From the NCBI GenBank assembly GCA_964534125.1, contig CAZHOJ010000011.1, positions 37,048-101,047 on the forward strand: DNA of 64,000 bases, in the 5' to 3' direction. The notes below the pieces were generated by a model. That model had not been told where the DNA came from. It was given only the letters and a program-made list of their open reading frames with translations, and searched no databases. This stretch comes from 2-02-FULL-55-14 sp964534125. GTDB taxonomy: Bacteria > Bacteroidota > Ignavibacteria > UBA10030. Below are positions 16,353 through 26,900 of the stretch, piece after piece (the first letter of the stretch is position 1; each line of letters begins with the position of its first letter). A program made the position numbers and the translations under genes.

Positions 16353-19010
16353 GTGCGACTGACCCTTCTCACGATCGCGCTTTGTGCATTCCTCTTTGCC
16401 GATCTTCCCGTCCTCCTCGCCCAGCGCCCGCCGTTCCCGTTCCTCGATCCCTCTGTCCCGGCAGAATCCCGCCTGAACGACCTGATCGGCCGGCTTACCC
16501 TCGAAGAAAAAGTCTCCCAGCTGCTCTACGACGCTCCTGCCATCGAACGGCTGCAGATCCCCGCGTACAACTGGTGGAACGAAGCGCTCCACGGCGTCGC
16601 CCGCGCCGGTCGTGCCACGGTCTTCCCGCAGGCCATCGGCCTCGCTGCGACGTGGGACAAGCAGCTGATGTTCGACGTTGCGGCCGTCATCTCTGACGAA
16701 GCGCGCGCGAAGCACCACGATGCCGTCCGCCATGGGAGGCGCGGCATCTATGAAGGCCTCACCTTCTGGTCCCCCAACATCAACATCTTTCGCGATCCCC
16801 GTTGGGGACGCGGTATGGAGACCTTCGGCGAGGACCCGTACCTCAGCGGTCAGCTCGGCGTGCAGTTCGTGCGCGGCATGCAGGGGGACGACCCGACGTA
16901 CCTCAAAACGATCGCCACGCCGAAGCACTATGCCGTCCACAGCGGACCGGAGCCGCTGCGTCACGTCTTCAATGCGGTCGTCAGCGAACGCGACCTTCGG
17001 GAGACATATCTGCCGGCGTTCCGTGCTGCTGTCATCGAAGGAGGCGCTCAGTCTGTGATGTGCGCCTACAACCAGTTCCGGGACCGCCCCTGCTGCGGGA
17101 GCGACGAGCTGCTTGCCTCCATCCTGCGGGGCGAATGGAAGTTCAGGGGATATGTCGTCTCCGATTGCTGGGCCCTCATGGACATCTACAACATGCAGCA
17201 TGCAGTGCCGACAGTGGCAGAAGCGGCCGCGATGGCGATCCGGGCAGGCACCGACCTGAACTGCGGCGTTGCCTTCGACAGTCTTGTCACAGCTGTGCGG
17301 CTGGGCCTCGTTCCGGAAGGTCTTATCGACCTCTCGCTGCGGAGACTCTTCCGCGCGCGTTTGCGCCTGGGCATGTTCGACCCGCCGGAACGGGTCGCCT
17401 ACGCTCAGATCCCCATAGACATGAATGATGCTCCGCCTCATAGAGCGCTCGCCGCCGAGGCCGCCCGGCGCTCGATCGTACTGCTGAAGAACGAGGGAGA
17501 CCTCCTGCCCCTGAGGTCTGGTATCTCCCGCATCGCCGTCATCGGTCCGAATGCGGATGATATCGAGGTCCTGCTTGGCAACTACAACGGGACGCCGGCA
17601 GAACCGGTGGCTGTCCTCGCGGGGATCCGGCGTCAGGTTCAGCCGCAGACGGAGGTCATCTACGAACGAGGCACGAACCACACAGACCAAACGCCGTCTT
17701 TGTCCGTGGTCCCGCCTGGCGTGTTTTCGCATGAACGGAACGGAGAACGTCACGCCGGGCTCTGGGCTGAGTACTTCAATGATGCTGCCTGGTCGGGTTC
17801 GCCCATGGTGTCGCGGGCAGAGCCATCCGTCAATGTGACGTGGTGGGACGGTCACCCCGCGGAAGGGATACGTGCGGACAGTTTCAGTGTCCGATGGTCA
17901 GGCATGTTCACGCCTTCCGTGACGGGCCATTATCAGCTCGGCGCGCGTGTCTACGGATCGTTCCGACTGTATCTGGCGGATACGATCGTCGTTGACCGCA
18001 GCGACCGGAACACCGTCCGCGGAGAAGCGGAAGGCATATACCTGCAAGGCGGTACAGCATATCCGTTCCGGCTGGAGTTCAGGGACCGGCGACCGCATGC
18101 GTCCGCTCAATGTGTGTGGGAGATGCCCGATCCCGACCTCAGGTCGCGGGCGCTGAAAGCAGCGAAGGGTGCGGATGTCGTCGTGCTCGTGATGGGTCTC
18201 TCGCCAAGGCTGGAGGGGGAGGAACTGCCGGTCTCGATGGAGGGATTCGCCGGCGGGGACCGGACGAAGATCCGGCTTCCCAAGAACCAGGAAGCTCTCA
18301 TTCGCGACATCTCGGCTCTCGGAACACCGGTCGTCCTGGTGCTGCTCAATGGTTCTGCCGTATCCGTCGTGGATGTGTCGGACAATGTTCGCGCGATCGT
18401 AGAAGCATGGTACCCCGGGCAGGCCGCAGGGACCGCCGTCGCTGATGTCCTGTTCGGGAAGACCAATCCCGGCGGTCGTTTGCCCGTGACCTTCTACCGG
18501 TCGGTGGAGCAGCTTCCCCCGTTCGACGACTATGCGATGACGGGGAGGACCTACCGGTACTTCGAAGGTGAGCCGTGGTATCCATTCGGGTTCGGGCTCA
18601 GCTACACGACGTTCTCCTACAGCAACATGCGGATGAAGGAACGCATCCCGGCCGGCGACGACCTGATGGTGACGGTCGATGTGAAGAACACGGGCCGCCG
18701 CGCAGGGGACGAGGTCGTCCAGCTGTACGTGTCAGACCTTGAAGCGTCGGTCCCGGTTGCGAGATCTTCTCTTGCCGGTTTCGAACGCGTTCATCTGGAG
18801 CCGGGCCAGACGAAGAGTGTCTCTTTTATGATCTCGTCACGGGCATTCTCGCTCATCGATGCGGCGAACGCCCGCGTGATCGAGCAGGGATCGTTCGACG
18901 TGACCGTGGGCGGCGAACAGCCGGGTATGACCGGCCGTCTGCACGCTCCGACGACGCAGACCATCACGCGGAGGGTGTTCGTGAACGGCACCGCCACACT
19001 CGAACCATGA
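16353..19010 (+). CDS. Secreted GH3 glycoside hydrolase with PA14 insert
   Basis: 885 residues from GTG 16353 with a signal peptide (LTLLTIALCAFLFADLPVLLA). The layout is GH3 N-terminal TIM barrel (~25-345), GH3 C-terminal domain (~375-455 and ~600-750) split by a PA14 carbohydrate-binding insert (~465-590, HAGLWAEYFNDAAW...), then a fibronectin-III-like domain. The nucleophile is D271 in VVSDCWALMD; KHYAVHSGPEP is the substrate loop. The NWWNEALHG start of the barrel is typical of beta-xylosidase/beta-glucosidase members. It would release sugars from oligosaccharides outside the inner membrane. The next gene overlaps it by 4 bases. Confidence 0.92.
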   Translation: MRLTLLTIALCAFLFADLPVLLAQRPPFPFLDPSVPAESRLNDLIGRLTLEEKVSQLLYDAPAIERLQIPAYNWWNEALHGVARAGRATVFPQAIGLAATWDKQLMFDVAAVISDEARAKHHDAVRHGRRGIYEGLTFWSPNINIFRDPRWGRGMETFGEDPYLSGQLGVQFVRGMQGDDPTYLKTIATPKHYAVHSGPEPLRHVFNAVVSERDLRETYLPAFRAAVIEGGAQSVMCAYNQFRDRPCCGSDELLASILRGEWKFRGYVVSDCWALMDIYNMQHAVPTVAEAAAMAIRAGTDLNCGVAFDSLVTAVRLGLVPEGLIDLSLRRLFRARLRLGMFDPPERVAYAQIPIDMNDAPPHRALAAEAARRSIVLLKNEGDLLPLRSGISRIAVIGPNADDIEVLLGNYNGTPAEPVAVLAGIRRQVQPQTEVIYERGTNHTDQTPSLSVVPPGVFSHERNGERHAGLWAEYFNDAAWSGSPMVSRAEPSVNVTWWDGHPAEGIRADSFSVRWSGMFTPSVTGHYQLGARVYGSFRLYLADTIVVDRSDRNTVRGEAEGIYLQGGTAYPFRLEFRDRRPHASAQCVWEMPDPDLRSRALKAAKGADVVVLVMGLSPRLEGEELPVSMEGFAGGDRTKIRLPKNQEALIRDISALGTPVVLVLLNGSAVSVVDVSDNVRAIVEAWYPGQAAGTAVADVLFGKTNPGGRLPVTFYRSVEQLPPFDDYAMTGRTYRYFEGEPWYPFGFGLSYTTFSYSNMRMKERIPAGDDLMVTVDVKNTGRRAGDEVVQLYVSDLEASVPVARSSLAGFERVHLEPGQTKSVSFMISSRAFSLIDAANARVIEQGSFDVTVGGEQPGMTGRLHAPTTQTITRRVFVNGTATLEP

Positions 19011-20206
19011 ACAGCGCTGCGGTCATGCGAGGTATTCTCATCTCGGCTCTCCTGTTCCCTCTCCTGGCAACCGCACAGTCCACCGAGCCACGCGCAACCA
19101 CCTGTTCAACTGTCCTGCTGAAGGGCACGTCATCGTTGCTTGTCGGTCATAACCTCGATGAAGTGTTCCATACTCCAGGATGGCTGATCGTGTCGCCCCG
19201 TGGCGTTGCCCGGCGGGACGTATGCGGCCATGAACTGCTCGGACAAACGTGTCCCACGCCCGACCTTCAATGGATCGCCCGCTATGGTTCGGTCGCGTTC
19301 GGTTTCAGCGCTGATCTGGCCGATGGCGGGATGAACGAGGCCGGACTGACCATCAATGAAATGGGACTTGCGGAGACCCGCCATCCATTCCACAGTGACC
19401 GGCCCACGCTGCTGACCCGTCTGTGGATAAGGTACCAGCTCGACATGTTCGCCAGCGTCGAAGAGGTGATCGCCCATCTGGATTCGCTCAACATCGACGG
19501 GAACAACCTCTATGCACCCATCGCGGTCACCCGGGCTCACTATTTTATCACGGATGCCCGCGGACAGTATGCGGTCATCGAGTTCCTCGACGGGAAGGCC
19601 GTTGTCCGTACCGGTGATGCGGCCGACGTGCCGGTCCTCTGCAATGACGTGTACAGCAGAGAACGTGCCGCTCTGAAACGGTACTGGCGGTTTGGAGGGT
19701 GGATGCCGATCTTCGAGACCCTCATGTCCACGTATCCGCGGTTCGTGCAGGGGGCGTATCTCTCCTCCGCGTACGTCGAGCGGACATCCGCAGAGAACGT
19801 ATCGTATGCGTTCGACATGCTCGGGACGATGCAGCGGCCGGACACGAAACAATGGAGCATTGTGTATGATGTGAAGGAGCGCCGGGCCTGGTTCCGGACG
19901 GTAAAGGGTCCTTCGGTCCGCTTCCTGGACATGGACGACCTCTCCTTCGGCTCTCAGGAGCCTATCCGCATCCTGACGGATATCCATGCCGACGGAACCG
20001 GCGACATGTTACCGCGGCTTGTTACGTGGTCCGCGAAGGCTCAGGAGGATCTGATCAGCCATCTGATCACAACGTATGCGTCATGGGTGGCGCACAACAA
20101 CGGATGGACGGATATAGACGCCTATCTGAACATGGAGGAATCGGGGCTTGACCTGGACAGGTATATTCAACGCGCTGTTCGGGCAGCTGCAATGATGCAC
20201 AGGTAG
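19007..20206 (+). CDS. Secreted linear-amide C-N hydrolase (choloylglycine hydrolase family)
   Basis: 399 residues, start overlapping the GH3 stop (ATGA). A signal peptide (GILISALLFPLLATAQ) is followed by RATTCSTVLL, where C33 is the likely N-terminal nucleophile after cleavage. GHNLDE, FSADLADGGMNEAGLTINEM and LCNDVYS fit the Ntn fold of penicillin V acylase/bile salt hydrolase/acid ceramidase-like proteins. They cleave amide bonds of small amides or acyl-homoserine lactones. The substrate is not readable. Coupling to a GH3 enzyme suggests co-expression, but no shared pathway is evident. Confidence 0.85.
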   Translation: MNSAAVMRGILISALLFPLLATAQSTEPRATTCSTVLLKGTSSLLVGHNLDEVFHTPGWLIVSPRGVARRDVCGHELLGQTCPTPDLQWIARYGSVAFGFSADLADGGMNEAGLTINEMGLAETRHPFHSDRPTLLTRLWIRYQLDMFASVEEVIAHLDSLNIDGNNLYAPIAVTRAHYFITDARGQYAVIEFLDGKAVVRTGDAADVPVLCNDVYSRERAALKRYWRFGGWMPIFETLMSTYPRFVQGAYLSSAYVERTSAENVSYAFDMLGTMQRPDTKQWSIVYDVKERRAWFRTVKGPSVRFLDMDDLSFGSQEPIRILTDIHADGTGDMLPRLVTWSAKAQEDLISHLITTYASWVAHNNGWTDIDAYLNMEESGLDLDRYIQRAVRAAAMMHR

Positions 20207-20371
20207 ACTTCGCTGTCGTTCATCCGCTCTTTTTTCGTCCCCTCCGTTCCATTTCTGAACATCTCCTTGTAGGTTGATACGTGCACCGTAAACCGTGAAC
20301 CGCGAGCCGGATGACCGGAACTGGCCTGACGTACACTTTTCCCTTTTCGCTTATCACTTTTCGCTTCCTCC
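20207..20371. repeat. Short GTAAACCGTGAACC and TTTTCGCTT tracts
   Basis: The gap holds CCGTAAACCGTGAACCGCG at about 20284-20303 and CTTTTCCCTTTTCGC / CACTTTTCGC at about 20334-20365. They belong to the periodic families seen at 47130-47205 and 63657-63712. No coding content. Confidence 0.5.
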
Positions 20372-22324
20372 ATGCTTTCCGTTGACCATCTCACTGTCGG
20401 ATTCGGTTCCCGAACGCTGTTCGAGGACGTGTCGTTCTTTGTGCAGCCGCACGACCGCATAGGACTTGCAGGTCCGAACGGCAGCGGGAAGACCACGTTG
20501 ATGAAGATCCTTGCGGGCTGGCAGGAGGCTGACGGGGGTACGATCAATACCGCGTCATACGTCACGGTCGGATATCTGCCCCAGGAAGGTATAACGGCAG
20601 CGGGAAAGACCCTGTATGCGGAGGCGGAGACGGCCTTCGATGACCTCCAGACGACACAGCGCCGGTACGATGAAGCGGTGGAATCGCTTCACCGCCATGC
20701 TGCAGAATCCCCGGAGCATGCGGAGCTGCTCGAGATCATCGGAGAGCTTCAACACCGCCTTGAGGAGATGGACGCGTACACGGTCCGGTCGCGTATCGAA
20801 AAGGTATTGATGGGGCTCGGCTTCAGCGTTCCGGACCTTGAGCGGATGACGGACGAGTTCAGCGGCGGCTGGCAAATGCGTATTGCCCTCGCAAAACTTC
20901 TGCTGAAGACGCCATCAGTGCTCCTGCTCGACGAACCCACGAACCATCTCGACATCGAATCGCAGGCCTGGCTCGAACAATACCTTTCGACGTACGATGG
21001 CGCTGTCATTCTTGTGTCCCATGACATTGTCTTCCTCGACAGCGTGACGAACCGAACGCTCGCGCTCGAACGAAAGAACGTCGAGGACCACTCAGGCTCT
21101 TTTTCGGATTATCTGAAGCATGCGGCGCTTCGTCAGGAGCAGCTGGAAAAGGACTACGCAAGCCAGCAGGCCCACATCAAGCGGACGATGCAGTTCGTCG
21201 ACCGGTTCCGCTACAAGGCGACAAAGGCGCGTCAGGCGCAGAGCCGCCTCAAACAGCTGGAGAAGCTTGAACGGATAGAGCTGGAAGACGATGCTGATGA
21301 GATCGATTTCCATTTTCCGGATCCTCCCTCGTCCGGCAGGATCCTGCTCACCATCAAGGACCTCTCGAAATCGTACGGTGAGAAGCAGGTCTTTCGGGAC
21401 CTGTCGCTCACCGTCGAGCGGGGAGACCGGATCGCCGTGGTCGGTGTGAATGGTGCGGGGAAGTCCACGATGGCCCGTATCCTTGCAGGTGTTGAACCGT
21501 TCCAGTCGGGTGAGCGCGTGACGGGGCATAATCTTGTCCTCTCCTACTACGCACAGCACCAGGCGGACGAGCTCGACCTGGACAGCGATGCTCTTGGAGT
21601 CCTCGATACGGTCGCGACGGGTGACATCAGACGGCGGCTGCGCTCCATCCTGGGGTCGTTCCTGTTCCGGGGGGACGATGTTTTCAAGAAGGTATTGGTC
21701 CTCTCCGGCGGAGAGAAAAGCCGTCTTGCCCTCGCGCGGATGCTTCTGAAGCCGGCGAACCTTCTCATCCTCGACGAACCGACGAACCATCTGGATATGC
21801 GCTCGAAAGCCGTACTGCAGGAGGCGCTCGAGACATACGAAGGGTCCTTCATTATCGTGTCGCACGACAGGGGATTCCTGGACCCGATCGTGAACAAGGT
21901 CGTGGAGGTATCAACCAACGGGATCCGGACGTTCCTTATGAACGTCTCGGAGTACCTCGAGAAACGCCAGAGGGAGTTGCGGGAGATGGCTGCAGGACCG
22001 ATGCGATCGGCCGAAAAGGGGCCGAGGGTCTCAGCAAAAGAAAGACGCCGCGTGGAAGCAGAACGACGGAAGGAAATGAATCATATCCTGCAGCCGTTGC
22101 GGAAACGGCTGAAGCAGAACGAGGGGGAGATCCAGCGCCTGGAAGCGCAGATCGCCGCCATTGAATCGGACCTGACCCGCAAGGAAGTATACGACGACCC
22201 GGATGCTGTCATCCGCCTCGGTGCCGAGCTGAAAGAGCTGAAGAAGAGTCTGGAAACGGTGCTTATCGAGTGGGAGTCGGTGGGGGTGGAGCTGGAGGAG
22301 AAGGAGAAAGAGTGGAGGGAGTAG
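20372..22324 (+). CDS. ABC-F family ATPase
   Basis: 650 residues with two nucleotide-binding domains and no membrane segments. Walker A motifs are GPNGSGKTT and GVNGAGKST; ABC signatures are FSGGWQMR and LSGGEKSR; Walker B regions read LLLDEPTNHLD and LILDEPTNHLD. A linker of about 80 residues (SQQAHIKRTMQFVDRFRYKA) joins the domains, and the C-terminal ~90 residues form a charged coiled coil (KERRRVEAERRKEMN...). ABC-F proteins act on ribosomes, in translation control or antibiotic protection. The coiled-coil tail resembles Uup-type members. Start at ATG 20372 gives the normal N-terminus. Confidence 0.93.
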   Translation: MLSVDHLTVGFGSRTLFEDVSFFVQPHDRIGLAGPNGSGKTTLMKILAGWQEADGGTINTASYVTVGYLPQEGITAAGKTLYAEAETAFDDLQTTQRRYDEAVESLHRHAAESPEHAELLEIIGELQHRLEEMDAYTVRSRIEKVLMGLGFSVPDLERMTDEFSGGWQMRIALAKLLLKTPSVLLLDEPTNHLDIESQAWLEQYLSTYDGAVILVSHDIVFLDSVTNRTLALERKNVEDHSGSFSDYLKHAALRQEQLEKDYASQQAHIKRTMQFVDRFRYKATKARQAQSRLKQLEKLERIELEDDADEIDFHFPDPPSSGRILLTIKDLSKSYGEKQVFRDLSLTVERGDRIAVVGVNGAGKSTMARILAGVEPFQSGERVTGHNLVLSYYAQHQADELDLDSDALGVLDTVATGDIRRRLRSILGSFLFRGDDVFKKVLVLSGGEKSRLALARMLLKPANLLILDEPTNHLDMRSKAVLQEALETYEGSFIIVSHDRGFLDPIVNKVVEVSTNGIRTFLMNVSEYLEKRQRELREMAAGPMRSAEKGPRVSAKERRRVEAERRKEMNHILQPLRKRLKQNEGEIQRLEAQIAAIESDLTRKEVYDDPDAVIRLGAELKELKKSLETVLIEWESVGVELEEKEKEWRE

Positions 22325-22802
22325 GGAGTAGTGAGAGGGGAGACGGGAGATGAAAGATGGAAGATGGAAGATGGGAGAAGGGAGATGAAAGATGGAAGAC
22401 TATGCTTCAGTCTTGAGTCTTCCTACTCTATACCTCCATCCGCCACGACATACTCTGAATTGTCCCCGAATAGCTCCATCTGATTGTGTCCTGCCTGCCT
22501 TTCAAACATCGTCCCCTTCACCTGCGCATCGTAGGTTCGTTTCGAGCGAATGCCCTGCCATCGCCGCGGGTAGGACGCCTCGGCCTTGAGAAGGATCATC
22601 TGATTGTCAGGGAGCTGCTTCTTGCGTGATCGTCGCGGCATGAGGCCGGGGTGCTGTGACAGTTGGCTCAAAATATGGATGTCTTTTGATTGCAGCAAGC
22701 GGCTCCCGGTGCAGGGGCCATCCCCGGCGGGCATTCTCTCCGGAAAAATCGTATATACACCGTCAGATGTTGACCATCCATTGAACATTCGCAGGTCCGA
22801 CC
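22325..22802. other. Intergenic region with repeat tract and possible transposase debris
   Basis: The gap of 478 bases starts with GATGAAAGATGGAAGATGGAA-type repeats (22348-22400), the opposite-strand wording of the tract at 1076-1140. Beyond this lies a minus-strand reading frame that may be a transposase fragment (listed separately). The last 60 bases, upstream of the REC-kinase gene, show no clear promoter. Confidence 0.5.
22423..22641 (-). pseudogene. Possible decayed IS4-type transposase fragment
   Basis: A 72-residue minus-strand frame beginning MPRRSRKKQLPDNQMILL. Its order of motifs, DNQMILL, YPRRWQGIR, TYDA and a following MF, loosely follows the stretch 'sDQtIrL ... YPekLRrIR ... 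yDae ... vF' of IS4-family transposases, but the conserved TNNF and the catalytic regions are missing. No terminal inverted repeats were found. It could equally be a chance frame. Confidence 0.25.
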
Positions 22803-23903
22803 ATGGCCAGGATCCTTATTATAGACGATGAAGATGCCATTCGTGCGCTCGTCGCCACGATCCTGCAGGCGCAGGGGCACACAACCATCGAAAAAGAGGA
22901 CGGAGAGCAGGGTCTGAAGGCTCTGGAGGAGGAGACACCAGACCTTGTCATCAGCGACATCCTGATGCCCGGCCTGACGGGATTCGATTTCGTCGGGGAG
23001 ATGCGCAAGCGTCCCGAGACGGCCTCCGTCCCGCTCATCTTCATCACGGGTGTCCAGGATGAATACCTGATGCGCCGCGGGATGGAGCTCGGCGCCGACG
23101 ATTTTCTCCAGAAACCCTTCTCTTCCGAAGCGCTCACGACTGCCGTCGAGACCCGCCTTAAGATGCGCGATGCCCTCCGGAAGCAGTCGGATGAGCGCCT
23201 CGAGCATCTGCGGCAGAACATCACCCTCAGCCTGCCGCATGAGCTCCGTACGCCCCTCAATGCCATCCTCGCCTTTTCGCAGATCATGTCGGCCGACCCC
23301 GAATCATTGGACGCGCACGACGTGAAGAAGCTCGCCACGAGCATCAACAGCGCCGGCAAACGGCTGCACAGCCTCATCGAAAGCTACCTTCTCTACGCGC
23401 AGATCGAGATCGCCGGATTCGACCCGAAAGCGAAGGAGCAGTTCACCGGCCAGGTCGCCGAACGCGCGGACAAGGTCGTCCGCACCTACGCCCGCGACGA
23501 GGCCCGCGAGTATGAGCGCGAGAAGGACCTGACGTTCGACCTGACCGAAACATCCGTCGCCGCAACACACGACCATCTCGCCCGTATCGTGACTGAAGTG
23601 ACCGACAACGCGCTCAAGTTCTCCCAACCCGGTAGCCCGATCCGCATCACGCTCACGGCCGAGGGTCCCATCGCGCGGCTCCGCGTCGAAGACAAGGGGA
23701 GCGGCATCAAGACCGATGATGTCTCCTCCATAGGGGCGTTCATGCAGTTCGAGCGGAAAGTGCGCGAGCAGCAGGGGACAGGGCTCGGACTCGCCATCAC
23801 GCGCAGCCTTGCGCAGCTCTACGGCGGGGACCTCGAGGTGTCGTCAGCCTCCGGCAGGGGGACCACCATCGACGTAACGTTCCGCATCCCACAGGCATCA
23901 TAG
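22803..23903 (+). CDS. Receiver-histidine kinase protein (REC-HisKA-HATPase)
   Basis: 366 residues, no membrane segment, so cytoplasmic. Residues 1-120 are a receiver domain with D52 (ISDILMPG) and K104 (LQKPF). Residues ~138-205 are HisKA with H146 in LSLPHELRTPLNAILAF. Residues ~250-364 are a HATPase_c domain with N-box VTDNALKFS, G1 DKGSGI and G2 GTGLGLAI. With the receiver first, an upstream kinase probably phosphorylates D52 and so tunes the kinase. No cognate output regulator lies beside it. The start ATG 22803 begins MARILIIDDED directly. Confidence 0.93.
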   Translation: MARILIIDDEDAIRALVATILQAQGHTTIEKEDGEQGLKALEEETPDLVISDILMPGLTGFDFVGEMRKRPETASVPLIFITGVQDEYLMRRGMELGADDFLQKPFSSEALTTAVETRLKMRDALRKQSDERLEHLRQNITLSLPHELRTPLNAILAFSQIMSADPESLDAHDVKKLATSINSAGKRLHSLIESYLLYAQIEIAGFDPKAKEQFTGQVAERADKVVRTYARDEAREYEREKDLTFDLTETSVAATHDHLARIVTEVTDNALKFSQPGSPIRITLTAEGPIARLRVEDKGSGIKTDDVSSIGAFMQFERKVREQQGTGLGLAITRSLAQLYGGDLEVSSASGRGTTIDVTFRIPQAS

Positions 23904-23968
23904 CGGCGTCGGTCCGCTGTTCACATCTGATCGTTCGTTCTTTCACCCTCACGCGAAAGGTGCTCAGG

Positions 23969-26900
23969 ATGAGAACCTCCGTCTTGTGTCTTCTTGTGTC
24001 ATTGTGTGCCGCTCTTGCCTCTGCTGATGGGCCGCTGTGGCTGCGCTATCCGGCTCTCTCGCCCGACGGCTCCACGATCGTCTTCAGCTATCAAGGCAAT
24101 CTCTTCTCCGTTCCCGCAACAGGCGGGACTGCAGTGCAGCTCACATCTCACCCCGCGCATGACAGCTACCCGGTATGGTCGAAGGACGGTTCGCGCATCG
24201 CGTTCGCATCCGACCGGCACGGGAACTTCGACGTGTTCGTGATGCCCGCCTCAGGCGGAGCGGCGGAACGGCTGACGTACCATTCCAACGACGACTATCC
24301 GTATGCGTTCGACAAGGACGATGCGACGGTCCTTTTCTCGTCGTACAGGATCGACGACCCCACGAACGCGCAGTTCCCCTCCGGCAGCCAGCAGGAGCTG
24401 TACAGCATTCCTGCCACGGGCGGCCGCGTTCATCAGGTCCTGACGCTTCCCGCTGAGGATGTGTCCGTCCAGGGGGATGTTCTCTATTATCATGACCGCA
24501 AAGGGTACGAAGACCCGTGGCGGAAACATCACATGTCTTCCATCGCGCGCGATGTCTGGTCGTACGACCGGAAGAGCGGTGCGTTCACAAAGCTGACCGA
24601 TTTTGCGGGTGAGGACAGGGACCCTGTGCCGGTCAACGGGAGGGTCTTCTATCTGTCGGAGCGATCAGGATCGTTCAACGTCTGGTCGATGAATGCCGAC
24701 GGATCGGACCAGCAGCAGGCGACGCAGTTCACGACGCATCCGGTGCGGTTCCTCACTGCCTCCGCATCCGGCACGCTCTGCTTCACGTGGGACGGACGCA
24801 TCTACACGAAGGGGAGCGGTGAGCCGGTACCGGTGAGCGTACAGGTCGCCAGCGACATCTCCATCAACCGGCGATCGAACGAGACCTACACCGACAAGGC
24901 CACCGAGATCGCGGTCAGCCCGAACGGAAAGGAACTGGCATTCGTGGTGCGCGGTGAGGTCTACGTCGTCTCCACGGCCAATGATGTGACCAAGCAGATC
25001 ACGAACACGCCGGAGCAGGAACGAACCGTTTCGTTCAGCCCCGACGGCCGTTCCATCCTGTATGCCGGCGAGCGGAACGGAAGCTGGAACCTCTATCAGA
25101 CCAGCCTGACACGGAAGGAAGAGAAGTACTTCCACCTCGCCACCGTGCTGAAGGAGGAGGCCATCCTGGCCACCGAGAAGGAGGAATTCCAGCCGGCATA
25201 TTCCCCCGACGGCAAGGAGGTGGCGTTCCTCGAGGAACGGACGACGCTCCGGGTGCTGAACCTGGCGTCGAAGGAGGTCCGCACGGTGCTGCCCGGCGAG
25301 TACAACTATTCCTATGCCGACGGAGATATGTCGTATGAGTGGTCGCCGGACGGCAAATGGTTCGTCGTCTCCTACAACGCCAACGAGACTTGGCCGGAGA
25401 AGGACCTCGGGTTCATCGCAGCGGACGGAAAGTCGCCGATCGTCAACCTGACCCAGTCGGGCTACTCCGAGTTCTGGGGCTCCTGGTGGATGGACGGGAA
25501 CGTCATTCTCTACGGCGGCGACCGGTACGGACGGCGGTCGCATGCGAGCTGGGGTGCCGACGCCGATGTGTTCGCCATCTTCATGAACCAGAAGACGATG
25601 GATGCGTTCGAGCTCACCGAAGCCGAACGCGCGGTGGTCGAAGAGGCGGAGAAAGACAAGAAGAAGGACGACAAGAAGGATGACGAAAAGAAGGACGAGG
25701 ACAAGAAGGACGAGAAACTCAAACCGATCACGATCGAGCTGGACGGCATCCTCGATCGGGTGAAGCGGCTGACGATCAATTCGTCGCAGCTCAGGGGAGC
25801 GGTCCTGACGCCCAAAGGAGAGAAGCTGTACTACCTCGCGCGGTTCGAGAAGGGGTACGACCTGTGGGTGAACGACCTGGTGAAAGGGGAGACGAAGCTG
25901 CTGCAGAAGCTCGGTCCCGGCACGGGTGCGCTCATCATGGATGCGAAAGGGGAGAACCTCTACGTCATCGACGGAGGACGCATCTCCAAGATCGGCGTGA
26001 AGGGGGACGGTGCGAAGAAGGAGGGGATCGGCTTCCGCGCGGAGTTCACCTACCGGCCGTATGAGGAACGTGCGTACATGTTCGAGCACGCCTGGAGGCA
26101 GATCTATAAGAAGTTCTACGACCCGGGCATGCATGGGGTCGACTGGGAGATGTACAAGAAGGAATACATGAAATTCCTCCCGTATGTCACGGACGGCTAC
26201 GATTTCGCGGATATGCTGGGCGAGATGCTCGGCGAGCTGAACGGGTCGCACACGGGAGGGAGGTACGGATCGTCGGAGCCGAACGGAGACCGGACCGCAG
26301 CGTTGGGTGCGTACATCGACTGGTCCTATACAGGGCCCGGACTGAAGGTCGCTGAGATCCTCCCCGGAAGCCCGCTCATCGAGGAAGGGTCGAAGATAAA
26401 ACCTGGCGTCATCATCGAGAAGATCGGCGGCGACGTCATCGGTGCGAATGACAACGTGAACTTGTCCCTCAACCGGCTGACGGACAAGCCGGTGCTTCTC
26501 TCATTGTACGACCCCGACTCGAAGGACCGCTGGGATGAGACCGTGAAGCCGATCTCGCTCGGCGAGGAGAACCAGCTCCGGTACAAGCGCTGGGTCAGGC
26601 GGAACCAGGAGTTCACGGAATCGTACTCGAAGGGGAAGGTGGGGTACGTGCACGTGCGCGGTATGAACGATGCGAGCTACAGGGACGTGTTCAACGACCT
26701 CCTCGGCAAGCTCAATACGAAGGAGGCCGTCGTGGTCGACACGCGCTTTAACGGAGGCGGATGGCTGCACGACGACCTGGCCGTGCTGCTCTCCGGGAGA
26801 AAATACATGACCTTCTCTCCCCGCGGTCAGGAGAACCTTGGCCATGAGCCTATCTGGCGATGGACGAAGCCTTCGGTCGTGATCATGGGAGAGGGGAACT

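Noticed and set aside
16335..17855. A 506-residue minus-strand frame
   Set aside because: Antisense to the GH3 gene; no signal, domain or ribosome site.
24665..26251. A 528-residue minus-strand frame
   Set aside because: Antisense shadow of the tricorn-like protease gene, whose domains and catalytic residues are clear on the plus strand.
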